Source: a virus
DNA: 24,357 nt
Virus record (IMG/VR): IMGVR_UViG_3300027796_000251
Location: 1 to 24,357 of that record
Direction: 5' to 3' (one strand)
Position 1 is the first letter of the stretch; each line of letters begins with the position of its first letter. A program made the position numbers and the translations under genes. Positions 1 through 7,876 of this stretch are shown one piece after another. The notes under the pieces were generated by a model. The model was not told the DNA's origin and searched no databases. It saw only the letters and a list, made by a program, of their open reading frames with translations.

Positions 1-1
1 C

Positions 2-271
2 GCGCTCATCGGCAGGTACGGGCCTCTGCAGGAGGTTGTGTCAATTGATCCGGAAAAGGAAGATCCGGGTGCGGCAACGCAGGCGAAACTGCTGGAATTA
101 TCAAAAATAAAGGAACAGTTTTCATTTGAAATTGTTGAATCGGACGACAGTTATACCAGAGCCGGCGCGGTTATCACCATTGATGGTACTGATTTTGTGA
201 TTGAAGGAACGCAGCACAGTATCGTGAATGGTGCCCATAAGTCGAAGATAGATTTAAAAAAGTTCTATTAA
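2..271 (+). CDS. Phage baseplate hub protein, XkdQ/YqbQ-like, C-terminal part
   Basis: The reading frame is open to the left edge of the window, so this is the 3' end of a gene beginning upstream. The visible 89 residues start ALIGRYGPLQEVVSIDPE and continue through a segment ending in VIEGTQHSIVNGAHKSKIDL. The 'YG.LQ' strand, the later 'RAG..I.I.G..FVI.G..H...NG.H' block and the stop just after it resemble the C-terminus of the XkdQ/YqbQ family, related to gpD-type late control proteins that form the hub of contractile-tail baseplates. The next genes are homologues of XkdR, XkdS and XkdT in the PBSX order, which supports the call. A GTG at position 38 is internal rather than a start, because the family similarity continues upstream of it. 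Family assignment is by pattern and gene order only. Confidence 0.72.
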   Translation, partial: ALIGRYGPLQEVVSIDPEKEDPGAATQAKLLELSKIKEQFSFEIVESDDSYTRAGAVITIDGTDFVIEGTQHSIVNGAHKSKIDLKKFY

Positions 272-279
272 ATATTTTT

Positions 280-312
280 AAGGCGATTGTCATTAAAACA
301 ACCGTCTTTTTT
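280..312 (+). terminator. Terminator- or attenuator-like hairpin inside the tail operon
   Basis: AAGGCGATTGT (280-290) can pair with ACAACCGTCTT (298-308) across a 7-nt loop, with one G-U pair and one A-C mismatch. It is followed directly by a run of T ending at 312. It lies between the baseplate hub gene and the DUF2577 gene, the only sizeable gap in the tail cluster. It may reduce read-through or act as a processing site; the downstream gene has no obvious promoter of its own. Confidence 0.5.
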
Positions 313-329
313 GATGGGGTGAATGAGAT

Positions 330-602
330 TTGAACGGTATAGAAGAACTTGCAAAAATGCTGAAAGAGAGAGAAAATAAACAAGGGTACAGTCCGGTTTT
401 TGGGACAATCATTGATCTGTCGGCTCTGAAGATTCATTTGGGCGGGAAGGTCATTCTGACAGAAGAACATATTGTCCGGTGTGTTTCGGTTGACAGCAGA
501 GATGAAGACGGACAATATGAAAATTTAGGGAAAGAAGCGGTTTTGCTCCCCTTTGCGGATAACCAGAAATTTATACTGATTGGGATAACAATCGGTGAAT
601 AA
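330..602 (+). CDS. DUF2577 phage protein (XkdR-like)
   Basis: A 90-aa protein starting at TTG 330, about 7 nt after GGGGTGA (316-322). An upstream ATG at 323 is in another frame. The sequence begins with a short helix (NGIEELAKMLKERENKQ) followed by beta-strand-rich segments ('SPVFGTIIDLSALKIHLGGKVILTEEHI...' style) and ends '..VLLPFADNQKFILIGITIGE'. This length and the 'VLL....nQ.fil.g.i' ending are typical of DUF2577/XkdR proteins, small beta-barrel components of PBSX-like contractile tails encoded between the hub protein and the DUF2634 protein. Position in the cluster matches that order exactly. The molecular role in the baseplate is inferred from family and synteny. Confidence 0.75.
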   Translation: MNGIEELAKMLKERENKQGYSPVFGTIIDLSALKIHLGGKVILTEEHIVRCVSVDSRDEDGQYENLGKEAVLLPFADNQKFILIGITIGE

Positions 603-623
603 TAGAGGTGAGGAGGCGTGGAT

Positions 624-1049
624 ATGTTTCCAAATACGCAGGATTTGTCTGATTATGCTGCTGCAGAAAGTGCAGCCGCAGGAACGGGCAAATCCTTTTT
701 GTTTGATTTTCAAACAGGTGATTTTGTTATCCAAAACGGAAAGCTGGTTGAAACGAATGACATCTCCGTATGGATCGAGAAAATCCTCCGCACGGAAAAA
801 GACAGGTATGAAATTTATTCTGGTACGGAATACGGCGTACATCTGGAAGATCTGATCGTCGGCACAAATTATGATCAGGCTTTTGTTCAGAGCGAGCTGA
901 AACGCGAGATTGAGGAGACGCTGCTTTTGCATCCGGATATTACAGGAATATCGAATTTTACGGCGGAGAAAACAGAAACAGGAATCATCATCAGCATGGA
1001 GGTGGAGACAGGTGACAAGGCAGGAACTTTTAGCACAGCTCTTGGGTAA
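624..1049 (+). CDS. DUF2634 phage baseplate protein (XkdS-like, gp25-related)
   Basis: A 141-aa protein. AGGAGG at 611-616 is 7 nt from ATG 624 and only 1 nt from the in-frame GTG 618, so I place the start at 624, though 618 is possible. Residues include the pattern 'FLFDFQTGDFVIQNGKLVETND' (split here for length) followed by 'WIEKILRTEKDRYEIYSGTE' and 'YGVHLEDLIVG'. A short-range FDF.TGDF strand, an I..WI.K.L.TER.-like helix and 'Y..eYG...e.LIG' are the signature of DUF2634/XkdS and resemble the gp25/W family of baseplate wedge proteins. The gene overlaps the downstream baseplate J gene by 38 nt, indicating coupled translation. Confidence 0.8.
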   Translation: MFPNTQDLSDYAAAESAAAGTGKSFLFDFQTGDFVIQNGKLVETNDISVWIEKILRTEKDRYEIYSGTEYGVHLEDLIVGTNYDQAFVQSELKREIEETLLLHPDITGISNFTAEKTETGIIISMEVETGDKAGTFSTALG

Positions 1050-2046
1050 TATTTCGGATGACTATGACAAATTGGCAGGTTCCTTTTTCTATGATGCGCT
1101 GATGCCGGCAGCAATTGTGCTGGAAGGCATTTATGCCGATATTGCAAAAATACTGCCCCATGCGTTCGCCAAAACCGCTACGGGAATTTATCTGGACTAC
1201 AAGGTTGCGGAGCAGGGTCTTATAAGAAAAGAAGCGGCTAAGGCTGCGGGAACGGTTACGGTTTCCGGCAATAACGGCGCTGTTATCAAGGTAGGTGATA
1301 AGGTCTCGTCCGACACGGTGACATTTACAGTGACGCAAAGCGGCACCATAACAAACGGCAGTGTTACAGTTCCGGTGGAATGCGATATGGCCGGCGCTGT
1401 AGGCAACCTGCCCGCCGGAACAATCAACCGTTTTCCCGTTACCTTATCCGGAATCATCAGCGTCACAAACACTGAGCCAACCTCCGGCGGATATGACGCC
1501 GAAACAGACGATGAGCTGCGTGAACGGTATTTTGAAAAGGTATCCCGTCCACTTGCCGGCGGTAATATTTACGACTATATGCTGTGGGCAAAGGAGGTAG
1601 GCGGCGTTGGGGAAGTGAAGGTGATTCCTCTATGGAATGGTAACGGATCTGTTAAGGTTATGGTGATTAATTCGAATGGAACGGCAGCGGACAGTTCACT
1701 GATCACGAAGGTGGCGGCCAATATTGAACAGAAACGACCCGTAGGCGCAAACGTGACGGTGGTCAGCGCGGAGCCTCTGCCCATAAACATCAGCGTAATT
1801 ATATACATTAAGGAAGGATATGTATTGGATGATATAAAAATCGGCATTCAAAGCGCGGTTTCATTGTATCTGAAAAGCATTGCGTTTCAGCAGGATTATG
1901 TATCCTATGCGCAGATCGGCAGCAGGGTTCTGATTCAGGACGGCGTTTTGGATTATCAGGAGCTTCTGGTAAACAGCGGAAGCGGCAATGTGAATGTGGC
2001 TGAAAATCAAGTGCCTGTTTTGGGTGCGCTGGAGGTGAGCGTTTGA
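1012..2046 (+). CDS. Baseplate J/gp47 family protein (XkdT-like)
   Basis: A 344-aa protein starting at GTG 1012 (VTRQELLAQLLGNISDDYDK). The ribosome binding site GGAGGTGG (998-1005) sits inside the end of the previous gene. The frame is open further upstream, but that portion is the shadow of the DUF2634 gene. The N-terminal helical region with 'AKILPHAFAKTATGIYLDYKV', the 'AAGTVTVSGNNGAVIKVGD' strand segment, 'ETDDELRERYFEKVSRPLAG' and the later 'VKVMVINSNG' are characteristic of baseplate J proteins, which form the wedge that links the hub to the tail fibres in contractile tails. Length equals XkdT (about 350 aa). The TGA stop overlaps the start of the next gene. Confidence 0.92.
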   Translation: MTRQELLAQLLGNISDDYDKLAGSFFYDALMPAAIVLEGIYADIAKILPHAFAKTATGIYLDYKVAEQGLIRKEAAKAAGTVTVSGNNGAVIKVGDKVSSDTVTFTVTQSGTITNGSVTVPVECDMAGAVGNLPAGTINRFPVTLSGIISVTNTEPTSGGYDAETDDELRERYFEKVSRPLAGGNIYDYMLWAKEVGGVGEVKVIPLWNGNGSVKVMVINSNGTAADSSLITKVAANIEQKRPVGANVTVVSAEPLPINISVIIYIKEGYVLDDIKIGIQSAVSLYLKSIAFQQDYVSYAQIGSRVLIQDGVLDYQELLVNSGSGNVNVAENQVPVLGALEVSV

Positions 2047-2687
2047 TTATAGTAAAACCATCATATTATAAATATTCCAAGGTCATGAACAGCATTTATG
2101 ACGCGCTGGATCAGGAGATGGAAAGATTATCGGGAGAGGTATCGTTGACCGAAAATCAGTTCTTTGTCTTGCTGGCGGATAAAAGCCTGCCGGAGCATGA
2201 AAAGGATGTAGGGTTAAATATCAGCAATGCGGATACACAATCCAGACGGAGCAATATTCTGTCAAAGCTGCGCGGTTCGGGAACCACCAATATCAGCGCC
2301 TTGAAAAATGTGGTCGCCTCCTATGAGGGCGGCGAGATTGAGGTGATTGAGTATGTGAGCGAATACGCCTTTGCGATCAAATTTGTATCCAAAAAGGGTG
2401 TGCCTGTTAATCTGGACGATATAAAAAAAGTGGTGGAGGATATCAAACCGGCACATCTGGAGGTGCGGTATATCTTCACCTACCGGCTGTGGCAGGACGT
2501 GCTTGGTACAATAGAAAACTGGGAAGCGGCTCAAGCAAATTCATGGGAATGGATGCGCAGCTTTGAGATTGTATTTAATTTATATATTACAGATGATGGA
2601 CTTGTATACTACAGGGACACAAACGACGGAAACGCGTATATCGCGTTCGCAGGTGGAAAGCCTGTGGCGAGAAGGAAGGAGGACTGA
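2043..2687 (+). CDS. DUF2313 / YmfQ-like putative phage tail protein (XkdU-like)
   Basis: A 214-aa protein. The TTG start at 2043 overlaps the stop of the baseplate J gene and is preceded by GGAGGTG at 2031-2037. An ATG at 2085 is the alternative but has no comparable SD. The N-terminus 'PSYYKYSKVMNSIYDALDQE' is like the 'P.yY..s..m..i..a...E' opening of the family. A central alpha/beta portion ends 'KPAHLEVRYIFTYRLWQDV', followed by W-rich segments 'ENWEAAQANSWEWMRSF'. Members are encoded directly after baseplate J in Mu- and PBSX-like phages and are thought to connect the wedge with the tail fibre. Gene order and spacing support this role. Confidence 0.82.
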   Translation: MIIVKPSYYKYSKVMNSIYDALDQEMERLSGEVSLTENQFFVLLADKSLPEHEKDVGLNISNADTQSRRSNILSKLRGSGTTNISALKNVVASYEGGEIEVIEYVSEYAFAIKFVSKKGVPVNLDDIKKVVEDIKPAHLEVRYIFTYRLWQDVLGTIENWEAAQANSWEWMRSFEIVFNLYITDDGLVYYRDTNDGNAYIAFAGGKPVARRKED

Positions 2688-2690
2688 GGT

Positions 2691-4583
2691 ATGGGAGCAT
2701 TGCCAAGTGATATCGGGCTGGCTACGGCCACGGATGTGGGAGATGTGGCAAACCTGAACACACAAAGCAAAACGGTGGTGGAGGCCATCAATGAACTGCT
2801 GGCGAACGCCGGAGCGGCGGATTCTGACCAGATTTATGTGGAGGGAGAAGGAAACGCCATACTCGGAAGCGGAAATATTATCTACGGCAATAACAACAAA
2901 ATCATCGGTTCGGGAAATGTTGTTGTCGGCGACAATCATATCGTGATCGGACTGGATAAGAACATCTATAACGGGGTCAGCGGACTAAGTTTTGAAAATG
3001 TTGATATACCCTCAAAGACAATCTATTACTACGCTGGTAACGGAGCCGCTGATATTGCAGTAGGTGATAAAACTGTACTGAAATTCGGACAGTCATGGTA
3101 CAACAGTGACTGGACGGAGGAAACCGTGATTGAAACAGAAAAGGTTGTTACAACCGTTACAGCGATTGGCGAGGGAAATTTTACAGTGGCGGATATGCCG
3201 CTGAGCGGCAATCCGCCGGATGATATACATACCCAGTTATCTATGACCTATGTATATTTCTTTGACCTGCTTAGAGAGGACGCAAAGGTCATCGGAAACG
3301 GGTCGGTTACCATGGGGTATAAATCATCGGACGCGAACAGCTTCAGCGCCAACAGCGGCACTGCGTCCGCTTCCACGGCGGCGGCACTCAACTCTGCGGC
3401 GGCAAGCGCTCCTTTTGCCTTTGCCTGCAATTTCGGGCGTGCATCGGGATCGTATGGATTTGCGGCGAATTACGCACAGGTGTATCAGGAATACGGCGCG
3501 GCCGTCAATAACGGATACGCTTACGGCGGCTATTCGTTCGCCGCGGGCTATGGCAGAGCCGCAGGGCGGCCTATCAAGTGCACATCCCTCAGCTGCGCTG
3601 AACAGTCGGTCACGGCGTCCGCCGGAGAATCGCTGAGCGGGCTGTACGCTGGAAACAAAATTCTGGTGCGGTACAAAAACAACGCAAATACCATTATATT
3701 CGGCGTGTTTACAGTCAAAAGCGTGAGTGGACAGAAAATCTATGTGGAGGAGTCCTTCGGGGGCGGCAGCTTCGGCGAGGCGCTGATGCCGGACGGATAT
3801 ATCTTCCGGATTGAAACTACCTACGGGTACAACTTCGCGTCCGGTTACGGCATGGCAGGCAACAAGTATTCTCAGGCGCACGGGTATTATACCATCGCTG
3901 CGCACGAGGGCGCGAGTATTTACGGCAGATATGGAGTCACACCCGAAACCTATTCATGGTGCCTCGGGAACGGAACATCATTTTCAGCTATGGGTCTCGC
4001 AGCAAAAATCCTGCAGTCCGGCAATATGTTTATTGACGGCACCTATTCCAGCCCATGTGCTGACTATGCCGAGTGTTTTGAGTGGTTGGACGGAAATCAA
4101 AATAATGAGGATCGGGTCGGATATTTTGTCACGCTGATAAACGGGAAGATCAAAAAGGCAGAAGACTTTGAAAATGTCCTCGGCATTACCTCGGGCAACC
4201 CCGCTATCCTCGGGGACAGCGCCGGGCTGCGGTGGAATAAAAAATATATCACTGACGATTTCGGGCGGATCCGGTATCATGAGGTGGAAATCCCGGCGGT
4301 TACGGACGAACAGGGCAATATCACCGAGCCGGCAAAAATAGAGGTGCAGCCCATGATTAATCCGGACTATGATCAGGCAAAGGAATATATTCCCCGAATG
4401 GTGCGCCCAGAGTGGGCGGCGGTCGGGGTTTTAGGGAAACTGCCGGTAATGGACGACGGCATTGCAAATGTGGGTGATGTGGTGCGACCGACATCGGGCG
4501 GGATTGCGACGAAATCCATCAATAACGGATATCCGGTTTTGGAAAGGATATCCGCAAACGTTATTATAATCTGGGTGAGGTGA
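2691..4583 (+). CDS. Tail fibre/appendage protein with hexapeptide/YadA-like repeats and C-terminal peptidase_G2-type self-cleavage domain
   Basis: A 630-aa protein, ATG 2691 preceded by a GGAAGGAGG tract. Residues 1-50 form a short N-terminal attachment region. Residues 52-87 are Gly/Asn/Ile repeats (GEGNAILGSGNIIYGNNNK, then GSGNVVVGDNHIVIG) that would wind a left-handed beta-helix or YadA-head-like fold. Residues about 217-293 are Ala/Gly-rich with repeated 'YG.aa' and 'YsFAAGYG' motifs, again resembling trimeric adhesin heads. From about residue 456 the sequence (ADYAECFEWLDGN, NEDRVGYFVTL, GITSGNPAILGDSAGLRW, PEWAAVGVLGKLPV, GDVVRP) matches the peptidase_G2 intramolecular-chaperone domain known from phi29/GA-1-like appendages, which trimerises the fibre and then cuts itself off. 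Trimerisation and self-cleavage are inferred from the family; position after the YmfQ-like gene fits a receptor-binding fibre. Confidence 0.85.
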   Translation: MGALPSDIGLATATDVGDVANLNTQSKTVVEAINELLANAGAADSDQIYVEGEGNAILGSGNIIYGNNNKIIGSGNVVVGDNHIVIGLDKNIYNGVSGLSFENVDIPSKTIYYYAGNGAADIAVGDKTVLKFGQSWYNSDWTEETVIETEKVVTTVTAIGEGNFTVADMPLSGNPPDDIHTQLSMTYVYFFDLLREDAKVIGNGSVTMGYKSSDANSFSANSGTASASTAAALNSAAASAPFAFACNFGRASGSYGFAANYAQVYQEYGAAVNNGYAYGGYSFAAGYGRAAGRPIKCTSLSCAEQSVTASAGESLSGLYAGNKILVRYKNNANTIIFGVFTVKSVSGQKIYVEESFGGGSFGEALMPDGYIFRIETTYGYNFASGYGMAGNKYSQAHGYYTIAAHEGASIYGRYGVTPETYSWCLGNGTSFSAMGLAAKILQSGNMFIDGTYSSPCADYAECFEWLDGNQNNEDRVGYFVTLINGKIKKAEDFENVLGITSGNPAILGDSAGLRWNKKYITDDFGRIRYHEVEIPAVTDEQGNITEPAKIEVQPMINPDYDQAKEYIPRMVRPEWAAVGVLGKLPVMDDGIANVGDVVRPTSGGIATKSINNGYPVLERISANVIIIWVR

Positions 4584-4589
4584 TAGACA

Positions 4590-5210
4590 ATGCCGGCAAA
4601 TACAACAAACTACGGTTTTAAAAAGCCGTATTATACCGATAACGCCGATATCGGCGTGCTCAATGAAAACTTTGAATTGCTGGACGCGGAGCTGACGCCG
4701 ACGGTCGGCCAGAGTGCGGCGCCGCCGCAGACCAATCAGAAAGGCAAAATATCCGTCATTTTAGGCTGGCTGGCCAACCGGATCAAAGCAATCACCGGAA
4801 AGTCAAGCTGGTGGGATACGCCGGCTGTTACGCTGGAGGATTGCGCCAGCCATATACAAAACGGCACGCACACAGACACAACCGGAAGCACAAGCGGGTT
4901 TATGCCCGCACTGGATAAACAAAAGCTGGACAATGCCACAGCATCCTATACAGCCAACCGTCTGATGCTCCGCGACAGCTACGGCAGGGCGCAGGTGCAG
5001 GCTCCTGCTTCATCGTTTGATATCGCCAACAAATCCTATGTGGACGATAATTTTGTCTTGAAAAATACAGCTTCAACCATGTCCGCCATGTTGACAGCGC
5101 AGTCCAATACATCGTACACAACAAAGCAGGTCAGGAATATTGTAATCTGGACTAGCGGAGATACCCCACCTGCCAGTGGATATGGTGATATCTTAGTAAA
5201 AATTTTTTGA
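4590..5210 (+). CDS. Phage tail fibre-type protein
   Basis: A 206-aa protein, ATG 4590, with GAGGTGA at 4576-4582 inside the end of the preceding gene. The N-terminus 'TTNYGFKKPYYTDNADIGVL' followed by 'NENFELLDAEL' is the typical opening of clostridial tail fibre proteins ('t..ygl.kP...D..di..lN.N.d.id'). The middle contains 'HIQNGTHTDTTGSTSGFMPA' and a helix-forming 'LDKQKLDNA' segment as seen in phage tail-repeat proteins. The C-terminus 'YTTKQVRNIVIWTSGDTPPA' then 'GYGDILVKIF' is a common terminal strand in such fibres. It probably builds part of the distal fibre together with the 284-aa protein encoded 8 nt downstream. Confidence 0.75.
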   Translation: MPANTTNYGFKKPYYTDNADIGVLNENFELLDAELTPTVGQSAAPPQTNQKGKISVILGWLANRIKAITGKSSWWDTPAVTLEDCASHIQNGTHTDTTGSTSGFMPALDKQKLDNATASYTANRLMLRDSYGRAQVQAPASSFDIANKSYVDDNFVLKNTASTMSAMLTAQSNTSYTTKQVRNIVIWTSGDTPPASGYGDILVKIF

Positions 5211-5218
5211 GGTAATTT

Positions 5219-6073
5219 ATGAGCAGAGCAATCAGTCTTATTTATGATTACCCGTATTGCGGGTATAAAACAGCCGCCAGATACGGGAATCAGTGGTCGT
5301 CCAGCAGAACAACGCTGAATGGCAGTTACACCTATCCGATGGTGTTCAACAGCACCGTCCCCGGCTGCAGACATATGAAAATCAGCGTGGAGATAACAAA
5401 CACAGGCTCGGGAACGGTATACGGCAGGGTGTGGGATTTCATGGTATACAGGCAGAATTACGGCTGGATTGTTTTAGAAACGTTTACTCTGCCGGAGGGC
5501 GGACTTTATACGATTGACTGTGATATCTCAAACATTAACATTATCCAGTTCGCCGTGGTGCCCTCATCCAATCCGGGCAGCAGCCGGACATGGGACAGCT
5601 GGTTCGGAGTGGAACAGCTGACAATCACCGAGAATGTTACGACAGTTGATTTGGTGACGGGTGATTTCCAGTACGGTATATTTCCCAACCGGTACGGCGT
5701 TACCCAGCAGCCAAATGAGGTGTATGTTAATATCGGAGGAACGCTGACAAAAGCAAAGAAAATCTTTTTCAACGTTGACGGTACGCTCATAGAACTGCCG
5801 AAGGTATATTCGGGATATTTTAAATCAACCAAAGAAGAAATGCGGGTATATGAATTTATACCTCCATTGAGCGGAACTTATAACATCACACAGAAGAAAG
5901 TCTCCGGCGACCATGAAATCCGGCTGTATGATTCAACATTTACTCCGATATCGGAGTCCTATTTTTATAACGGCGCTTTTGCCCTTACCGGCGGAAGCGT
6001 CTTTTATATATCCGTCACCCATTATTACGGAAGTACAGAAACAGGAGAAAGCTATCTCCAAATTTACAAATAA
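5219..6073 (+). CDS. Probable phage tail tip / receptor-binding protein, beta-rich, PPC-like C-terminus
   Basis: A 284-aa protein, ATG 5219 with a GAGGT ribosome binding site overlapping the previous stop. I do not recognise a named family over the N-terminal part. It is rich in aromatic and Thr/Ser strands (for example 'GNQWSSSRTTLNGSYTYP', 'VYGRVWDFMVYRQNYGW') and looks like a jelly-roll or carbohydrate-binding fold. The last about 75 residues ('VYEFIPPLSGTYNI', 'DHEIRLYDSTFTPI', 'GGSVFYISVTHYYGS', 'ESYLQIYK') resemble the bacterial pre-peptidase C-terminal (PPC) beta-sandwich. Its place between the fibre gene and holin is where receptor-binding or fibre accessory proteins are found. The function is inferred from position and beta-richness only. 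Confidence 0.55.
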   Translation: MSRAISLIYDYPYCGYKTAARYGNQWSSSRTTLNGSYTYPMVFNSTVPGCRHMKISVEITNTGSGTVYGRVWDFMVYRQNYGWIVLETFTLPEGGLYTIDCDISNINIIQFAVVPSSNPGSSRTWDSWFGVEQLTITENVTTVDLVTGDFQYGIFPNRYGVTQQPNEVYVNIGGTLTKAKKIFFNVDGTLIELPKVYSGYFKSTKEEMRVYEFIPPLSGTYNITQKKVSGDHEIRLYDSTFTPISESYFYNGAFALTGGSVFYISVTHYYGSTETGESYLQIYK

Positions 6074-6092
6074 CGAAAGGGGAATTTTTATT

Positions 6093-6512
6093 ATGTTAGA
6101 AAAAATGAAATGGTTTTATGCCGCTGTATGCGGATTATTCAGTTACATATTCGGAGGTATGGATAAACTTCTATCCATACTTATTATTTTTATTTTGATT
6201 GACTTCGTCAGCGGGTTTATCAAAGCATGGGCAAAAAAAGAATTCAGTTCCAGCGTCTTTTATATAGGGGGTGTTAAGAAATGCGGTATTCTGCTGATTA
6301 TTGCGGTGGCAACGCAGCTTGATACATTAATGCTTGGCGACAGCGCGATATTGCGTGTTGCATCTATTTCATATTACATTGTAAATGAGGGCTTTTCGAT
6401 TCTTGAAAATTGGGGTGCACTCGGGCTTCCCTTACCCAGGACACTTAAGAATGCGCTCGCTAAATTAAAAGAAAAAACAGATGGGGAGGATGATCAGAAT
6501 GCTGCCGGTTGA
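6093..6512 (+). CDS. Phage holin (holin_4_1 / toxin secretion-lysis holin family)
   Basis: A 139-aa membrane protein. ATG 6093 follows GAAAGGGGAA (6075-6084). Upstream in-frame codons overlap the previous gene and are rejected. Hydrophobic segments lie at about 7-21, 25-44, 65-80 and 88-105, and a charged, Lys-rich C-terminal tail follows (LKNALAKLKEKTDGEDDQ). The segment 'LIDFVSGFIKAWAKKEFSSS' followed by 'VFYIGGVKKCGILLIIAVA' and 'YYIVNEGFSILENWGALGLP' is the characteristic signature of the Firmicutes holin_4_1 family. Holins permeabilise the inner membrane at a programmed time so that the endolysin reaches the peptidoglycan. The gene overlaps the amidase start by 14 nt, a classic lysis cassette. 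Confidence 0.92.
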   Translation: MLEKMKWFYAAVCGLFSYIFGGMDKLLSILIIFILIDFVSGFIKAWAKKEFSSSVFYIGGVKKCGILLIIAVATQLDTLMLGDSAILRVASISYYIVNEGFSILENWGALGLPLPRTLKNALAKLKEKTDGEDDQNAAG

Positions 6513-7140
6513 ACAGAAATTTATTTCAAAAAATTACTCCAAAGGCGTGGTAATCACACTAAAATATATTGTTGTTCATGAAACGGGAAATACCGCCGCC
6601 GGTGCAAATGCGGACGCGCATTATACCTATTGGAACACGAATGAATATGCTAATGCCAGCGCGCATTTTGTCGTGGATGATTCGAAAATTCTTCAGTTGC
6701 TGCCGCTGGACGCGAAAGCGTGGCATGTTGGGGACAACAAAGGGCACAGCGATATTACGAACAATAATGCCATCGGAGTCGAGATTTGCGTGAATTCTGA
6801 TGGGGATTATATGCGGGCACGGCAGAACGCGATTGAACTGGTACGGTATCTGCTGAAAATAACCGGCCTTTCCCCGGACAGGGTTGTAACGCACAACGAC
6901 GCCAGCGGCAAGTGGTGTCCGGCGATTATGCTGTCGCAGAATTTATGGGAGGATTTTAAAATTCGGATACGGGAAACGGAAGAATTGACTGACCCGAACG
7001 ATATTGCATGGGAGTATGGAAATAGAGGTATTGTAACAGATGTTGATGGATTTAAAGCGGAAATGGAGCGCAGCCCGGCCGGCCGGCTGTACTGGCTGGC
7101 AAGGAAAACCCTTCAATTTTTTAAGGAACATGATGTGTAG
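6499..7140 (+). CDS. N-acetylmuramoyl-L-alanine amidase endolysin (amidase_2)
   Basis: A 213-aa protein. GGGGAGG at 6483-6489 is best spaced from ATG 6499; in-frame ATGs at 6481 and 6490 are too close or upstream of it. Residues 21-31 (LKYIVVHETGN) give the first zinc ligand H27, SAHFVVDD (H56) is the usual second strand, GVEICVN carries E95, and THNDASGKWCP provides H132 and C140. This is the complete H/H/C zinc set of T7-lysozyme-like amidases, which cut the bond between MurNAc and the stem peptide. The last about 50 residues ('WEYGNRGIVTDVDGF', 'GRLYWLARKTLQFF') form a short helical tail also seen in clostridial phage amidases, possibly wall-binding. It overlaps the holin gene and ends the lysis module. 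Confidence 0.93.
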   Translation: MLPVEQKFISKNYSKGVVITLKYIVVHETGNTAAGANADAHYTYWNTNEYANASAHFVVDDSKILQLLPLDAKAWHVGDNKGHSDITNNNAIGVEICVNSDGDYMRARQNAIELVRYLLKITGLSPDRVVTHNDASGKWCPAIMLSQNLWEDFKIRIRETEELTDPNDIAWEYGNRGIVTDVDGFKAEMERSPAGRLYWLARKTLQFFKEHDV

Positions 7141-7153
7141 GGAGTGATGAGCT

Positions 7154-7582
7154 TTGACTCAGGATGAAAAGGATAGAATAATTCAGATGCGTACGGATAG
7201 CATGAGTTATGCAAAGATAGCGTTAATTATTGGCATTTCGGAAAATACAATTAAATCATTTTGCAGGCGCAATAACATAAACATTGCACCCAAAACTGTG
7301 TATGAAGAAATCAGGGGAATTCATACTGTATGCAGGCAATGCGGGAAACCTTTAACGCACACTGCAAAAGGACAGCCTAAGAAGTTCTGTTCAGATGCAT
7401 GCCGGCGAATGTGGTGGAAGGCGAATGAAAACCTGCTGAATAAAAAGGCATATTATATGCTAACCTGCGCCGGATGCGGCACTGAGTTCCAAAGCTACGG
7501 CAACCGGAACAGAAAATTCTGCGGTCATCCGTGCTTTATAAAAAACCGGTTTCAGAAAGGGGCGGACGGGCATGACGCATGA
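7154..7582 (+). CDS. HTH protein with two zinc ribbons (sigma-70-like / recombinase-associated family)
   Basis: A 142-aa protein, TTG start at 7154 after GGGAGTGA (7140-7147). Residues 1-42 form a helix-turn-helix like the C-terminal region of sigma-70 or resolvases ('MSYAKIALIIGISENTIKSF'). Two tetra-cysteine clusters follow: C60, C63, C79, C83 and C105, C108, C123, C127, with 'KKFCSDACRRMWW' and 'RKFCGHPCFIKNRF' as the second halves. Proteins of this type are commonly annotated as sigma-70-like in clostridial mobile elements and sit upstream of a SHOCT-like small gene and large serine recombinases, as here. It overlaps the next gene by 11 nt. The regulatory role is inferred; sigma activity is not supported because only an HTH is present. 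Confidence 0.7.
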   Translation: MTQDEKDRIIQMRTDSMSYAKIALIIGISENTIKSFCRRNNINIAPKTVYEEIRGIHTVCRQCGKPLTHTAKGQPKKFCSDACRRMWWKANENLLNKKAYYMLTCAGCGTEFQSYGNRNRKFCGHPCFIKNRFQKGADGHDA

Positions 7583-7727
7583 GCAGTTTGAACAGGAAAT
7601 AAGCTACCGGGTATCTCTTGCCATTGCGAAAATGATGCTTCATAACGGGCTTATATCGGAGATGGAGTATTGTAAGACTGATACAATGCTTGCCCGGAAA
7701 TACAGGCCTATAATCGGCAGTTTATAA
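7572..7727 (+). CDS. SHOCT-like small protein
   Basis: A 51-aa ORF starting at ATG 7572, within the end of the zinc-ribbon gene, and ending with TAA 7725-7727. The translation begins MTHEQFEQEISYRVSLAIAK and continues 'MMLHNGLISEMEYCKTDTML' and 'ARKYRPIIGSL'. The arrangement 'E...y......a..ML..GlIseeEy...d.....KY.P..g.L' is the pattern of the short SHOCT-type proteins that accompany zinc-ribbon HTH genes and serine recombinases in clostridial prophages and integrative elements. The 11-nt overlap implies coupled translation. Its function is unknown; SHOCT domains are generally thought to mediate oligomerisation. Confidence 0.8.
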   Translation: MTHEQFEQEISYRVSLAIAKMMLHNGLISEMEYCKTDTMLARKYRPIIGSL

Positions 7728-7876
7728 GCGTATACCGCCAGTCAGGATACGACAGTACAGATGTAACTAAAAAAACGTTCAGATTTGTTGATATTTACAG
7801 AATATATAACTTGATTTATAGCGCCATACAGAGTGATAGATATACCTAACCAAATTGAAGGGAGGGTATAGAGAAT

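Noticed and set aside
3324-3905. Long minus-strand ORF (193 codons) opposite the tail fibre gene
   Set aside because: It is composed of Arg/Ala/Gly-rich sequence typical of an antisense shadow, has no ribosome binding site, and lies fully within a strongly supported gene.
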